64,000 nucleotides of DNA from Dactylonectria macrodidyma (GCA_020744425.1 JAGMUV010000003.1:682001-746000); one strand, 5' to 3'; numbered from the stretch's first letter, positions 1-11,579 are shown. The notes: generated by a model not told the origin, from the letters alone. Numbers and translations: made by a program.

Positions 1-74
1 CACCCACAGCATCTACGCGTGAGGCTTCCTGGTGACAAATTGCGACGTCGTGTCTTCCATCAAATACGAGTCAC

Positions 75-161
75 GCCCGGTTAGCTCAATCGGTAGAGCG
101 TGAGACTCTTACACAAGAATTCACAATCTCAAGGTTGCGGGTTCGACCCCCGCATCGGGCT
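75..161 (+). tRNA. tRNA-Lys(CUU) with 14-nt intron
   Basis: The sequence folds as a cloverleaf: acceptor stem 75-81 pairs with 154-160, the T arm carries the canonical GGTTCGA core, and the anticodon stem TGAGA (101-105) pairs with TCTCA (127-131). Loop bases 106-111 plus 126 give CTCTTAA, so the anticodon is CTT (Lys). Bases 112-125 interrupt the loop just after position 37, the usual place for a nuclear tRNA intron. The discriminator base appears to be T161, which is unusual; the exact 3' boundary is my inference. Confidence 0.95.
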
Positions 162-445
162 ATTCCTATATTACGATTGCGAGCAAACGCGAGACTTTCT
201 TTTTTTGGCTGTTGGTGATAGCTTTTTGGTGGTGTGTATGTGGAAGACTTCACGGGTTGGGTGGCATGTCTGGCGTAAACTCCGCAGTGAATTGAGCTAG
301 CGAGAGAAATAACTGGAATATGACCATGAAGAACGCATGTGCAAGTTCTTGCGCCTGACCAAATTGACATCTCACTCCACACCATGGATAACATCGCCAG
401 CCCCCCCAATTTGGGTTTCTGGCTCCCCCATGAAGACAGTCTTTG

Positions 446-1338
446 TCATGAGCTGGTCTTGAGGAGGTGGCTGTCGAACCACGAGATGCATTGATCCTCA
501 GCCTCGGTAGCCTTCTTGGCCAAGTCCTCCATGTCCAGCGCAGCACGCAGCGCAAACCCATGAGTAGCATCCTCATAAATGCGAACCTCACCCTTTGAAC
601 CCTCGGGCTTCCCCTCCAAAATCGCCTTGACCTGCGGCGCCTGTTGCGCCTTGATCTGGTTATCCTTGTCGCCGACGGCAATGGACACGGGCCGCACCAC
701 CTTCTCCACGTCGCCCGGCAGGCTCAGGAAGCTCGGGTGACCCGTGAAGCCGGCGTCGATGAGCGGTCGGCCGTCAATCTCAACGCCCTCGCCGGCCAGA
801 AGGATGACGTGCTTGCCGCCCCAACAGAAGCCCGCGGCGCCGACGGGCAGCGTGGAACCTTCTTCCTTACGCAGCTGCTCGAAGAAGCCGCGGGCGACGG
901 GGAAGGTCTTGCCGATGTTGTTGTGGTACATGAAGGGGATGAAGGCGCAGATGGCACCGAAGATGTGGTATCTAGAACGTGTGAGCCGATCACAGTACGT
1001 GCGGAGATTGACAGCGATAAGCCTCACGCCTTGGCAAGGTAATTGCCCGTCTCGCTGGCAGCAATCAATTTCTCAAGCATCCACACGGGCGCAGCGTGGC
1101 CGTTCATAAAGTCCGGCAGGTAGACCTTGTAGTCGCCCTTGTCGGCGTAGACATCGGCGAGCAGCCGCGTGTTGACAAATTCCCAGCCAAAGGCGTCGGG
1201 GATGACAACGATGATGCCCTTGACCGGTCTCCCGTCGGTCGGTTCGGTGACATAGGCGTCCAGGCCATGCAGTTTAATGTTCTTTCCTCGCGGCTCGCCT
1301 TTGTGGACGCTACCTTGGAAACAAGCGGGGCAAGACAT
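446..1338 (-). CDS. Dienelactone hydrolase family protein, 278 aa, two exons
   Basis: Alpha/beta hydrolase of the dienelactone hydrolase family, cytosolic by lack of a signal peptide. Exons are 1338-1028 and 971-446; the intron 972-1027 has GTGAGG and CTAG ends, and phase closes. The family triad is visible: nucleophile Cys153 in GFCWGGK, Asp205 in VGDKD, His241 in ATHGF. Length fits fungal members (250-290 aa). I start at the ATG at 1338 because the protein from there (MSCPACFQG) matches the family start. Family members open lactone rings of the dienelactone type, but fungal paralogues are often of unknown substrate, so only the family is claimed. A transposon end lies about 105 bp upstream (1444), so the promoter is truncated or replaced. 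Confidence 0.93.
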
Positions 1339-1443
1339 GGTGATGGTTGTTGGTGGTTTGCGATGTAAGCAATTGATGGATGAGTACAACTGGTGATGTT
1401 TTGGGGAGAATGCAAATGTCGATGCTTGGGCACAAGCAGCTGA

Positions 1444-1470
1444 TATCCCTTTGACCGTGGTAAGGCAACA
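1444..1470 (+). repeat. Left terminal inverted repeat of piggyBac-type element
   Basis: These 27 bp, beginning TATCCCTTTGACCGTGG, match the reverse complement of 3555-3581 at every base. An 11-bp word AGTGACAGGGG just inside (1479-1489) recurs in the same orientation at 3521-3531 near the other end. Confidence 0.93.
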
Positions 1471-1536
1471 CATACGCTAGTGACAGGGGGTCGGACCAAC
1501 GAAAATGGCGCAAATGAAAGGTACCTCCACTCCCAC

Positions 1537-3437
1537 CTATTTTAGGTGGTGATAGAAGTCCCAGCAATTTCCCGATTTACAAAGAGCTACATCACACTGC
1601 TTACACCGATATCGTGATTTCCGTACGCGGCTGTTGCTGCTGTCTGCCTCCAACGGCCGCGGCCGAGGCTCGCCTAGCCGTACACGCTTACAAGCAAGGC
1701 ATGCCGACGGATTCTTATTTCGGACCCAATTGTGCTGTGAGACAGGCGTAAATTCGTCTCCCGGTCGAAACCGCTGCCGTGACTGACTTGTTGGTGCGTA
1801 CGTTGCGATGAGATCCCTCACAAGGCGCTTCCGCCAGTGCTTCTGGTCCGGCTCCGGCTTCCACTGTGGCTGCCCTCGTAGCTGTAAAAGGAAGCTATTC
1901 ACAAGGGCTATTTCTAATAGAAAGTCCCAAGCAAGAACCTTCCAGCCGCCACTACGCACACGGCGGTTAGGGCCCCAATAAGACCGTAGCTGGTCACCGC
2001 GGTCTACAGCGTTCATCTCGAGGTTGTAGGCGGCAGCGATAGACGGGATACGAAGCAGCTTGACGTGGTCATCACCAAAGAAACGCTGTATTGGCCGTGA
2101 CTTCATTTCGTCCCCTGTCGGTCTCTTTCTCTTGCAGTTAGTGCGTTCATTGCCCCGGAACACAGTTGACAGGAATAGCACGAGGGCGTTGTCTTTCCAT
2201 GCGATCTGATTGACCTAGCAGAAGACAAATTAGTAAGGGAAATACGGCTAAATGCGTCATAGTAACAGACCTTGTTATCCACTGTAGGGATAGCTTTGAG
2301 AGCGTTAAATTTGAGGCTGCCGTCAGCCGTGTTGTCCTTCACTTTTAGCTTGACGAGGGATTCGTGCAAGCCGGCGTTACGGCGGGCTGTGCCTGTGGCC
2401 CCGTGACCTAGCTGACGGAGCCGGAGAAAGAGGGCTTTGGAAGAGAATAGGTTATCGAGAAATACGTGGTATGTGGAAGCCGGCAGCAGATTTACTAGGG
2501 CAACAACCACAGCTTGAGTCGGGTTCAGATAGATCGTCTTCCTCTCTTGGAACCGCTTCCGGCTCCGCCGTAGCTGTCTCCCTTGCCGCGGCCGTTGAGC
2601 CGGCCGGACCCCTACGGGCCCGAACTTCCGGCCCGGCCGGTGCCAAATCCACCGCAGGAAATAGCCTTGTTGTGCCACAGCCCACACTTTGAAGCCCTTG
2701 GGAGTAGGTTTATTAGGGACAGTTGTTGTATCATGAGACCGGCCGAGGAAGCGGACCATACACTCATCTACAGCGATAGATGTGCCTAGCCGGAAGAAAT
2801 GAGTAGACATCTGCTGTATATGGTCAGACCAGGCGTTGACCCGGCTGTAGGTCCTGCCATAGAAGCTCATATCGGGGCCCTGATCGATAGTTGTGAAGTC
2901 AAAGAGACGAAGATGCCGTGATAGTTGTGCGAAGCGGTCACAACTCATATACTTAGTTATTGGGTGTGAGGCCTCCACTTCCTGCGGCTCAGAAACCTTC
3001 CAATAGTCCTCAATCTCTGGTTCTATATGAATTTGCATATATATCAAGATCGCGAGCCATATGAAGAATTCAGCAACAGAGATCGGCTTCCAAGTTAACA
3101 GCCGCGACCGCGGCTTCAATATGCGGCTGCCGGCTTCGTGCTGCTGTAATAGGTGACTGACCCAGCTATTCGTATAGCTAACCCAGCTTTCTACTAGGGA
3201 AATAGGTAGGAATTCCTGGAATAGCAATAGCGGCTGCTGGGGCAGAGCTTCTATCACAGGGGTCTCGCTTGGAAGGTCCATCGGCTCGAAGTTGTAACCG
3301 CGATCCGGAACCGGATCTTCAATTGGCCGGCACGTATTATCAGCCCGTTGCTCGCGGCGGCTGCTGTAGTCAACGCGGATGAAGCTATTATCATCATACA
3401 CGTTGACGGCTTGGCTAGGGGGCAGTTGGGGGTCCAT
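1537..3437 (-). CDS. PiggyBac transposase (DDE_Tnp_1_7), 614 aa, two exons
   Basis: Cut-and-paste transposase acting on the surrounding terminal repeats. Exons are 3437-2271 and 2214-1537; the intron 2215-2270 has GTCTGT and CTAG ends, and phase closes. Catalytic acidic residues of the family are present: Asp224 (AVDECMVRFLGRS), Asp328 (FLDNLFSSK) and the third-aspartate block around 460-463 (MNAVDRGDQLRSYW). The join restores the family's WKDN...VLFLSTV segment across the intron. The C-terminus has a cysteine-rich finger (CLACK ... RCKQCDVALC) as in piggyBac proteins, where it binds the terminal repeats. No stop or frameshift is seen, so the gene looks functional. Confidence 0.93.
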
Positions 3438-3554
3438 AGGGAATGCAAAGAACGCGTTGTATGAGGAATTACGTGCTGTTGATTCTGAACGCGCTCTAGG
3501 TCACTCCTTTGTACCGCGGCAGTGACAGGGGTGGTGTGGGTCGCCAAGCCCACC

Positions 3555-3581
3555 TGTTGCCTTACCACGGTCAAAGGGATA
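3555..3581 (-). repeat. Right terminal inverted repeat of piggyBac-type element
   Basis: Perfect inverted partner of 1444-1470. It lies about 120 bp upstream of the transposase start codon and probably overlaps the transposase promoter. Confidence 0.93.
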
Positions 3582-4222
3582 CCATCTAATCTAATCAGGG
3601 CCAATTCACGGTCGCATTCTCATCGGCACGCATGGCCCGAAGGATCACGCCGGTTGACAGTGATGATTGCTGCGGGCTGAAAGCAAAGCTGAAAAACGGT
3701 GGTACATCATTGGTCACTTCGGACTTCCCTCCTGCATTAGATGTGGCTTCTTTCTCTGATCTCAAGCTTGTGATGAGCCACCCTTACCCGAGGCGCCCAC
3801 TGAGCGACATAAGTAGCGGAGGTGACATAAGAGCTAAGGTAGAGATAAAATATAAGTACAAAGAATCCTGTATTGACGTTGCAGTCTTACCCGGGTGAGT
3901 CACTCATGGACCCCAGCATTTAGACCTCCCCGGAGGAGTAGGTGTGGGTTTCACTATTTCCACAAGAGTCGTCGACAAATCCCCACCGCCTGTCTCACTC
4001 AATATCAGCTGCAGCACCGTTTTTGCGCTACATTGACCTGGCGGGCAATCATTGCGCGAAAGATGTAAAAATGCCAGCACGAAGATGCGAGTCTTTCTTC
4101 TCATAATAATGAGGACTTAAATACCAGTTGCAGCCCTTTGTTTTGCATTTCATTTTTGCTTTCGTCATCTCTCTCAGCGCATGGTCCCATGTAATCTCTT
4201 CACTGTCTCCTCTAGCCGTCGT
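3582..4222. other. Intergenic, no supported gene
   Basis: Short open frames occur, the longest 88 codons at 3632-3898, but none shows a recognisable domain or splice-consistent extension. It separates the transposon end from the 3' end of the Helo-like/ankyrin gene. Confidence 0.5.
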
Positions 4223-7200
4223 CTATTCCTCATTACTATCCTCTTCTTCATCCCTGTTCTTGCACCAAGGGCACGCATTGTAATGATCAAACCAAAACTG
4301 CTCATTACATTCTGAAGTGTCTTCGTTCTCGTCGCTCTCGTCACTTTCGGCTCTTTCGTCGTCCACTTCATCCTCTTCGTCTTCGTCACTGCCATATCTA
4401 AACAATTCGAAGGCCTCCCCGACTAAGTTCTGCACTCGTCTTGGAAGTACGTCTATTGGTAATTTAGCCAGTTTGGACGCCCAGTAGGAATTCTACAAAC
4501 TTACGTGTCTCAATGTCGCAGACGTGTCGCCTCATTTGGCCCACCTCGTGCTTATTAACAGAGAATAATCGGGATATGGACTCGCGCCAATATCCCGAAA
4601 TGAACTTCTCGTACATCCAAGGAGAGGGATGCAACGACCGCATTTGGTCATTGAAATCTTCCATCAGCACATCTAGCAGATGGGCATCTTGCTGTTCCAT
4701 CTTGTCTGATCTAATCTCTTGAAACCTTTCTGGCCCACACCCTAATATGAGAGGAGGACTTATCTCTTCGTCATGAGATGTGAGTGTCCCTGGGAGGGCG
4801 GTCGCGCTAGAGCAACAAGTGTGAATCAAATGTGGTGGCAGAGGAACTCTCCCTGAAACGCAACATGTATGCGTCATTTCAAGCGCCTCAAAAGTGAGAA
4901 ACCGCACAAGCTCGCTCAGCCACACTGGCGGTTCTTTGGCGCCTGATATCGCACCGCCCTTGTCGTGGTGGAAGAGGGTATGCATCAAATAGCCAGAATC
5001 CAGTCTCAGTGGCGTTTCATCAGATTCAGCAAGCCCTTTCCAAAGTATCATAAGAGGCAAACAACCTTTCTCTCCCGAACTGCACCAACAATCACAATGG
5101 TCCCTAATTGTGACTCGCGAGATTGCTCTTGTTCCAGTGTCGAACACGGATCGATCACGATCATCGGCATCACTTTCAAAATCTGACGACAAAAAGACTG
5201 CCAGATAATGCCAACCAGTGGCACTTGTGTTGAGCCCAATGCCTAATGGATCCTTTGGGGTCAAGTCAAGAAATCCCTCTCTTTGAAGCCACCAAAGCCG
5301 CGCTCGCCAACCCCTAGATTCATCCATATAGATCGAACGTTTGACCATAATCGGAGTCAGTCCCAAGGAGTTGTGGCACCGATGATTTCGAAACCCCTGT
5401 TCAAAAAATTTGGAGAAGTAGGCAAGGGGGATATCGGGAGAATGGAATAATGTTTTGTAACAGCAATCCACAAGAAGGGCTGGAGCGACAGAAATGCCAG
5501 CGTCAGCAAGAGCTTTGCAGAGGTATGCGGCTTCGCCATCTGCAACATATGATGAATCCGGACTTTCCATGACTCCAAGTTCCCGCTTTGCCAGCTTTAG
5601 AAGTTCTCTTCTTCTCTGAGCCAACTTGATGGCGAGCATCTCGATTACGTCGTGGTTCTCAAGGTGGCGACTATAGGGGCGAGGTTTATCTGAGTATTTC
5701 CAGCAATGCAAGTGCAAGTCACAACCAGCGCTCATCAGAAGATCTACTGATTCGGGGCATCCCCATTCGATTGCCTGAAGGATTGCTGTTCTAAGACCTC
5801 CATAGTTGATGAGAGTTCTAGCTTCAGTCATGAGTAGCCTCTGCAACCCCTGTGGCCATGTTGCACACAAGTAAAGAGTTGTGAGACCCTCAGGCATTGT
5901 CATAACCACTTTAGGGTCTCGCGCAATACATGTCTCGAGATCATGCAATGATTGTGATACGATTGCGCGCTCTAGTCGACCTATGTCCATGACTAGGGTG
6001 CGTTGACTCAGTAACATGACTGTAGGAAACAGGGATATGCATGAACTCACTGTCGACAAGATCTGGTACATCTCTTAAAATGTGTAGTTCCAATACAATG
6101 ATATTGAGACGCAAAGTGCATTCAAATTCATTCATAAGAAATTCTATCCAAGCCCGATTATGGGGTTGGACGCCCAGTTCCGCTGGAGGAGAGATAGCGC
6201 CAAGTGCAAATCCTATGTCACTAATATAGGAAAAAGTTGTTAATAGTGAGGTTTAGGAGGATCTTGAATTTGTGGCTTGGAGCGACTTACAGCTGCGCAT
6301 CATCCTGCTTAACAAGGGCGATAAATGTACGTAAAAACCTTATCACTGCATGCGTGACGAGTTCTTCATGCTCTGAGACTAGTGGCAACTCTGGATGACC
6401 AGCAAAACCTGTAAATGCATCTACAATCATCTACTAGATGGTTAGCATATGTTTGTAATCCTCTGGGTTTGTTTTCACCCTTGTGTTGCTTCGACCCCGC
6501 TCATCTCTATCGTTTGGGGCCGCCTTCCCATCTCTATACAAGGTGAGAATCGTTCGCTCAGTTGACTGAAGTAATTTGATAAGCTCGGTCGGAGATTCTG
6601 CATCCTCAACCGACGTTTTCAAAGATTGCAACTCCTTGTAGACGGGGCTGCACGATTCCGGCACAATATTATTGTAGCGCACAGAAATGCCTGGACTGCT
6701 GGTTCCAGTGCTGATTTCGAAACAAGCAAGGCTGATTCTGGAGGAGAACCAGAGCATTTTCAGTGGAAACTGTCCCTTGACCGTGCGATTAGTCTTGGGA
6801 TTAATGCCATAAAACTTACACTCCGGTCGATGCTTTTGTGGTTGCTGCTGCTCAAATTGAATTTTGAAGTTCCACATGCTATACGATAACGTGGAAGATA
6901 CGGTCTCCAGGGGACAAGTGCATACCACTTCCGCGAGTATTGACAAAGTACCCCTAGATGGGGCTTTCCTTTTCAATTCCGTCAGCCCAGAGGCAGCATC
7001 AAGCGAAATTGGACTCGGTAGAGGCGAAGATGAACCATTCTTTGGCTGAAAGTTGAGGTGACCTTGCGGTTGTGGCGAAGGGTTGGCTTGAACGTGTGAG
7101 ATCTGCATGGCCTACAAGCAATAATGAGCAATGGAGCGTCGAATAAGTTTTCCAATTCAAGGAGCAAAAGTACCATTCTTGAGATCCACTCTCTGTTTGA

Positions 7201-8025
7201 TTCCGTCATTTGTAGTAGCTGGTCGAGCTTTTCAGCTGTGACTTGGCTGCTCAGAGCTGTTGCCCGGGTATCGGTTTGTATCAGCGACAGCTTCCCTGTG
7301 ATGTTTTGGTCAAGATCCCGAACGACCCACTCCGTTTGCTTGAGTTGTTGGGAGATCTCTCTGAAGGCTGAGGTGATTTTATCCTCCATTGCTCGGAGCT
7401 GCTCCAAGTTCCTTTCCATCCGGGTATGCAATGTGTTTATCCCGTCGTTTTGGGCTTGCGAGTTGGCTTGGATGGTTTCTATCGTAGACCCAATGTGCTC
7501 GATTCTGTCGTGATGTACTGCTTCAGATTCCCTGAATAGGTGCGTTAGCCAAGAGAAGCTACCAGTGTTTGAAAGATATCCGTACAGCGATGCGACGCCG
7601 ATGGCCAAGTTCAGGTTGTGCAGAAGCCTTTGCAACGTGTCGCGAAGTGACTTCAACTTCCCCTCATGGAATGGGTAGATGATCGAGCAGCCAACCTCAC
7701 GCATCTTGCCTTTGACACTCGTGGAATTTTGAGGTGCTCCGAGTTTGATCAGCAGGTTTTGGAGATCGTGGAGTTGATCCTCGCTTTCCTTCAGACATCG
7801 TCGGATTGCCGTTGACGCAGTGCATTTTTGTTGATCGATTTTGGGAAGAAGGGCGTTTAGAGAGTAGAAGATTGCCACGACATTCTGGATATCCCTAAGA
7901 CCGTCTGATATCTCCTCATTCTTCCCTTTGATCGATCGCAAATACGAAATAAGGCCTTGGCAGACCTGAATTCCGAGCGACGTGATGCCCACCGCTGTAC
8001 CCGCTACTGAAAGCGGGTCCGACAT
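4223..8025 (-). CDS. Helo-like/PigL N-terminal domain protein with ankyrin-like region, 1170 aa, six exons
   Basis: Exons are 8025-7174, 7111-6479, 6430-6291, 6220-6051, 5992-4505 and 4452-4223; introns are 48-70 bp and phase closes. Residues 1-160 (MSDPLSVAGTAVGITSLG ...) fit the Helo-like/PigL N-terminal domain that caps fungal STAND/NLR proteins. Residues about 160-270 look coiled-coil. From about residue 630 two weak ankyrin-type helical repeats are visible (LRTAILQAIEWGCPESVDLL). The last 60 residues are very acidic (DEDEEDEVDDE) with a CPWC pair. No P-loop or other NTPase motif lies between the domains. Related fungal proteins are thought to act in self/non-self recognition or cell death; that role here is inference. 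The 45-48 bp second intron (6431-6478) is the least certain junction. Confidence 0.8.
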
Positions 8026-8732
8026 GTTGAAGCGGCCGGGGTTTTGTCCCCAATGATACCTTGAGTTGTTGTAATGGTGATGAAGGAGAGAAGTTAGGAA
8101 AGAGCCACAGCCTGATCCGAAAGTGGACTTAAGTTATGCATGTACAGGCCACTATCTGCGCCTGCGCCTCCCCCACATATCTTCATGCATTTCTCATTGG
8201 CTCACTGATTTAACAGAAAAGGCAGGAAAATCGGTTAATTCAATCAATTGCTTCGTAGGTAGCATATATATGGGTAATGCCTACGACCCCAGCGCTACGG
8301 ATTGGTTGAGGTTGAGCCATCTGACAGCCCTTTTCTAATCCAAAAAAAGTGCCCAAGCAAGACTATTGCCAGACCACGCGCCACCACATCAGTACATGCA
8401 AACTGATGACACAACTCGCAAGACATATATGCAATACCCAAAAATCAAGGCAGCTCTGAACGTGAAGTCAAATCAATTTTAAGACCGTGCAGAAATGAAC
8501 AATTGCTGAGAAAAAGACTGATGCTATAGTTCATGAGAGTTTAGTAAGGTTTCATTGCCTCACTACGCGGCGAGCCTCTTCACATGAGTTGCTCCCCTCA
8601 TAGAGGGAGTTCAAACCATAGTCCCCGGGTTCCATCCCCCAATTCTGACCAACGTATTCGCCTTCTCTCCCCCCTCTTGGTTGCATTGTTATGTCGCTTG
8701 AGTATTTGGATGTATATGTAATAATCATACTC
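8026..8732. other. Intergenic, no supported gene
   Basis: AT-rich spacer holding the presumed promoter of the Helo-like gene (TATATATGGG near 8266) and the 3' flank of the hypothetical gene at 8733. Nothing else is supported. Confidence 0.4.
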
Positions 8733-9404
8733 TTAGGCCGAATAACCATTGGGGTGCGCGTTGGGATGAGATGACGGGGGACAGTGTGGATGACAAGGAA
8801 GGGGGTGCAATCGGCACGGCTTCCGGTTGTCGCGGCTATCATAGGCGAAGTCAGCCATGATATCTGTGATATCAGTAGTCCGTCTTGACACTGTCTCCTC
8901 AGGGAGAAGGTGCCACGAGAAGTGGCTTGTTGTCGCACTAGGGTGTTCAAGTACAGGTAGCGGAAGCGCGGATAGCAGGCAAATCGACCATCTTAGTGCT
9001 TCAAAGTATGCTCTATATCTCCATCTTGCAGGATTGGTCATCTCTTTGGATGGACGAAATCGACCCGCCCATTGGGATGCAGTGTTGGAAAGGTTGGGTA
9101 CTGGAGGGATTGTGATCGATGATTCTCAATCAGTAGGCTTCGCGCATCGCTGTGCGTCACATGGATAGAACCAATGATCAGTACAACCAGATAGACAAAT
9201 CACGGATCGCAAATACCTCCCATCGCCGCGAGGAACAAGCCCTCCAGAAGCAATTATAGGGCGTCCAGAGCTGCTGCCAGCACCCGTTTGTTCGCGATTG
9301 GCACTGCCCGCATGCCCTTCAGAACTAGTCGCCCAAACACGGCCCACGGTATCAGGGCCCCGGGCCTCTTCAGGGTTGACCAGGTAGTCTTGGAATGTTG
9401 TCAT
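8733..9404 (-). CDS. Hypothetical protein, 175 aa, three exons
   Basis: I do not recognise the product. Exons 9404-9217, 9149-9102 and 9024-8733 are joined by introns with GTATTT...ACAG and GTACCC...CAAG ends; phase closes and removes internal stops. The middle has a hydrophobic stretch (RWSICLLSALPLPVLEHP) that could be a membrane segment, and the C-terminus is rich in Cys, His and Pro (HPLPCHPHCPPSSHP). The ATG at 9404 is the first in frame. The clean splice solution argues for a real or recently real gene, but this rests on hand splicing only, in a block rich in decayed genes. Confidence 0.4.
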
Positions 9405-10309
9405 TGCATGAAGGGTCGGAAAGGGAACATGACTCCCGTCTAAGCCGAGCCTCTTCGCCGACTTCGGCCGTCCAACGCCTGATAGTTGAAGCCGTATAAT
9501 CCGCGTTCGTTCTCAAATAGTAAGAGTGCAGAAAGATGGCCGCATGAAAAGTGGTTCGGTTGCGACGTCACTGGTGGCGCAAAGTAAACGAACGAGACAG
9601 GCATGTCGCCTCGGGCCAATGTCTTTCTCTAGACGGCGGCCACGGCCTGATGACTCCTCGTTGATCTTCAACGAGGATGTCATAAACGAGGAGGGAGGTG
9701 GTTCGTTCCTTTCCACCGCAACTCAATCGTTCCACGATGTGCTTTGATAGTGATTTGACCATATATATATATATTTATTTATATATCTTAACGACTCTCA
9801 TGGTTAGCCGCAGTCACAGCCTTGACTTGTAAGACCAACTCGACTCACCTTGACTTTACCGATATAGACCAGAAATGGATCCTGCATAGCGAGTATCGGC
9901 CACCATGCATTCCCGACTGTCCGGATCATTCTATTCGCAAGTATCCTCCTATCGATGGTTTTTTCGGAGATGGGTTTCCTGGCAATCAGTGTTACTACCT
10001 AGCAACCAAGTGGTCCCGACGACAGTATCATTGTGAAGAGGGACACAACCCAGCTATAGTATAGACACATTAGTGAGGAAGCACTAGATAAGATGCACAT
10101 CTTATGAGCTCCCTTGCCCTCATCGTGGCGAGAGCCAACTCAACTAACTGAGACTCACGATTGCCAGTGGTGTTGAAGGCGTTCGGTTGAGCGAGAACCA
10201 ACCGGCACATTGTCATGGCCGGTCTTCTATGCCCAGTCTAAAGTATCCTAGTTGAGAGTAAGGAAGGCGAGAAATGGAAATGCAGAATTCGGAAACACTG
10301 ACCGTTTAT
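9405..10309. other. Gene-poor stretch
   Basis: Contains an AT simple-sequence tract near 9763-9785 and an 80-codon plus-strand frame at 9822-10064 (WSRRQYHCEEGH) with no recognised family. No gene is claimed. Confidence 0.4.
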
Positions 10310-10575
10310 GTCTTACCCCGGCCTGACAACGATCGCGTCCGCGGGCGGATCGCCAACATCGCGTTGAGCGCGATAACATGGCTGATACGATCGCCAGCGA
10401 GGATTGTGTCGCCCTTCAGCGTGCGGAAGATCCCACTTGTCGTCGTTCATTAGCCCTGCTGCTTTCTGAGGTACCCCCATCACGTCAACGTGAACCTCTG
10501 GTCCGGGTCTATCAAGAGTGATCGTTTTCAGCGGCTGGATGCCAAAATCGGTACCCCGTTCGTAGGAAGTGGATT
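10310..10575 (-). pseudogene. Decayed coding remnant, unknown family
   Basis: Read on the minus strand, 10570 to about 10430 gives a coherent stretch (DFGIQPLKTITLDRPGPEVH) and then the coherent reading jumps frame at about 10430 to another (DTILAGDRISHVIALNAML) that ends in a stop near 10310. A frameshift with good protein-like sequence on both sides is the mark of a decayed gene. I do not recognise the family. It may belong to the larger pseudogene upstream on the same strand (11580-13350). Confidence 0.45.
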
Positions 10576-11202
10576 AAAGTGAGGCTAGCTGCCAGTACTA
10601 TCGATCGTCTCTGAAGATTGACATGTTCTCACAGGTCTGACGCCGAGGTCCCCGCCGCGTTCCATGCGGAGCAAAACCAAACCCTGCCTATCGGGAAAGG
10701 TGACTTACTTTATTTGTATTTATTGGCATAAACGGTGACTTGGCCTGACAAGGATTGCATCTTGTATATCAATATCTTGACCTGTATACAGTGTTGGGGC
10801 CAGAATCATCGTAGGATTGTCGTAGTGTCCACCAACGTTGTACCATCGAGGGTGTTTGGGACTCCGATATCATCTGTATGACTACTGCGACGCTGTAGTC
10901 ATCAGAGTCCCGATGTTTGTTGGATCATTTCTTCTGATTTCGCTGGCCAACGTCCCAAGCGTCATAGACGGATATTAGAAGATCCGTTTAATAATCTAGT
11001 GCGCATACTGATCAGCTTCCTGTTTAATGCCTGAAACATGCCCTAGGTGCTAGGAAAATGAAGATGCAAGGTTGCTGTCCAAAACACTGTCATAAGTACG
11101 GCCCAAATGAAAATGAAGGGCTTGACTGTACCTCTCATTTATCGTAAACATTGTCAGCATCGCAATTGCTACCATATGAGACGGGACTGGCTCACCCATC
11201 GC

Positions 11203-11544
11203 CTACATTTCCGCTTCGTCGGTTGACATTGCACACTGGGAGTATCCCCTCATATTTTGCGTTGATCGATGGGCCATCCACATCATACCGTAATTTGAGA
11301 AGCCGGGTAGGGTAAAACTTTCCGCCCTACTTGACGTAGTAGGTGGTTCATTGTAGGCAATGCGCGCGGTGGGTAGGTGGCTCGTAGCCGCAGGGAAGGT
11401 CAACGTAGTTGTAGGAAAGTGTATAATGAGACCGTATGGCCAGGATTGTGTTGAAAGAAGGAAAGTTGTTGGTGTAGTAGCAAGGAACGTGGCTGCTGTG
11501 TGTGTGTTGTGAAGAGTTGAAAGCAGGTGCAAAGGTGCAACCAT
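11203..11544 (-). CDS. Doubtful hypothetical ORF, 113 codons
   Basis: Open frame from an ATG at 11544, rich in Thr, Leu and Pro, with no recognised domain and no visible splice extension. It lies directly 3' of a decayed gene on the same strand and may be only a chance frame in it. Confidence 0.15.
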   Translation of the reverse strand: MVAPLHLLSTLHNTHTAATFLATTPTTFLLSTQSWPYGLIIHFPTTTLTFPAATSHLPTARIAYNEPPTTSSRAESFTLPGFSNYGMMWMAHRSTQNMRGYSQCAMSTDEAEM

Positions 11545-11579
11545 CTGTGCAGTCTTAGCACTGGGGTTCTTGTCGTTGG

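Larger units (their letters stand above)
1444..3581. mobile_element. Complete piggyBac-type DNA transposon (2,138 bp)
   Basis: A 27-bp sequence at 1444-1470 is repeated perfectly and inverted at 3555-3581, and the interval holds one full transposase gene with all three catalytic aspartates. If the ends are trimmed to CCCTTTGACC, the flanking four bases are ATAT on the left and ATAC on the right, so I see no TTAA target duplication as expected for classical piggyBac. Perfect end repeats and an intact reading frame indicate a recent insertion. Confidence 0.9.

Noticed and set aside
3632..3898. 88-codon plus-strand frame beside the transposon
   Set aside because: No domain, no splice-consistent extension, and composition like the surrounding non-coding DNA.
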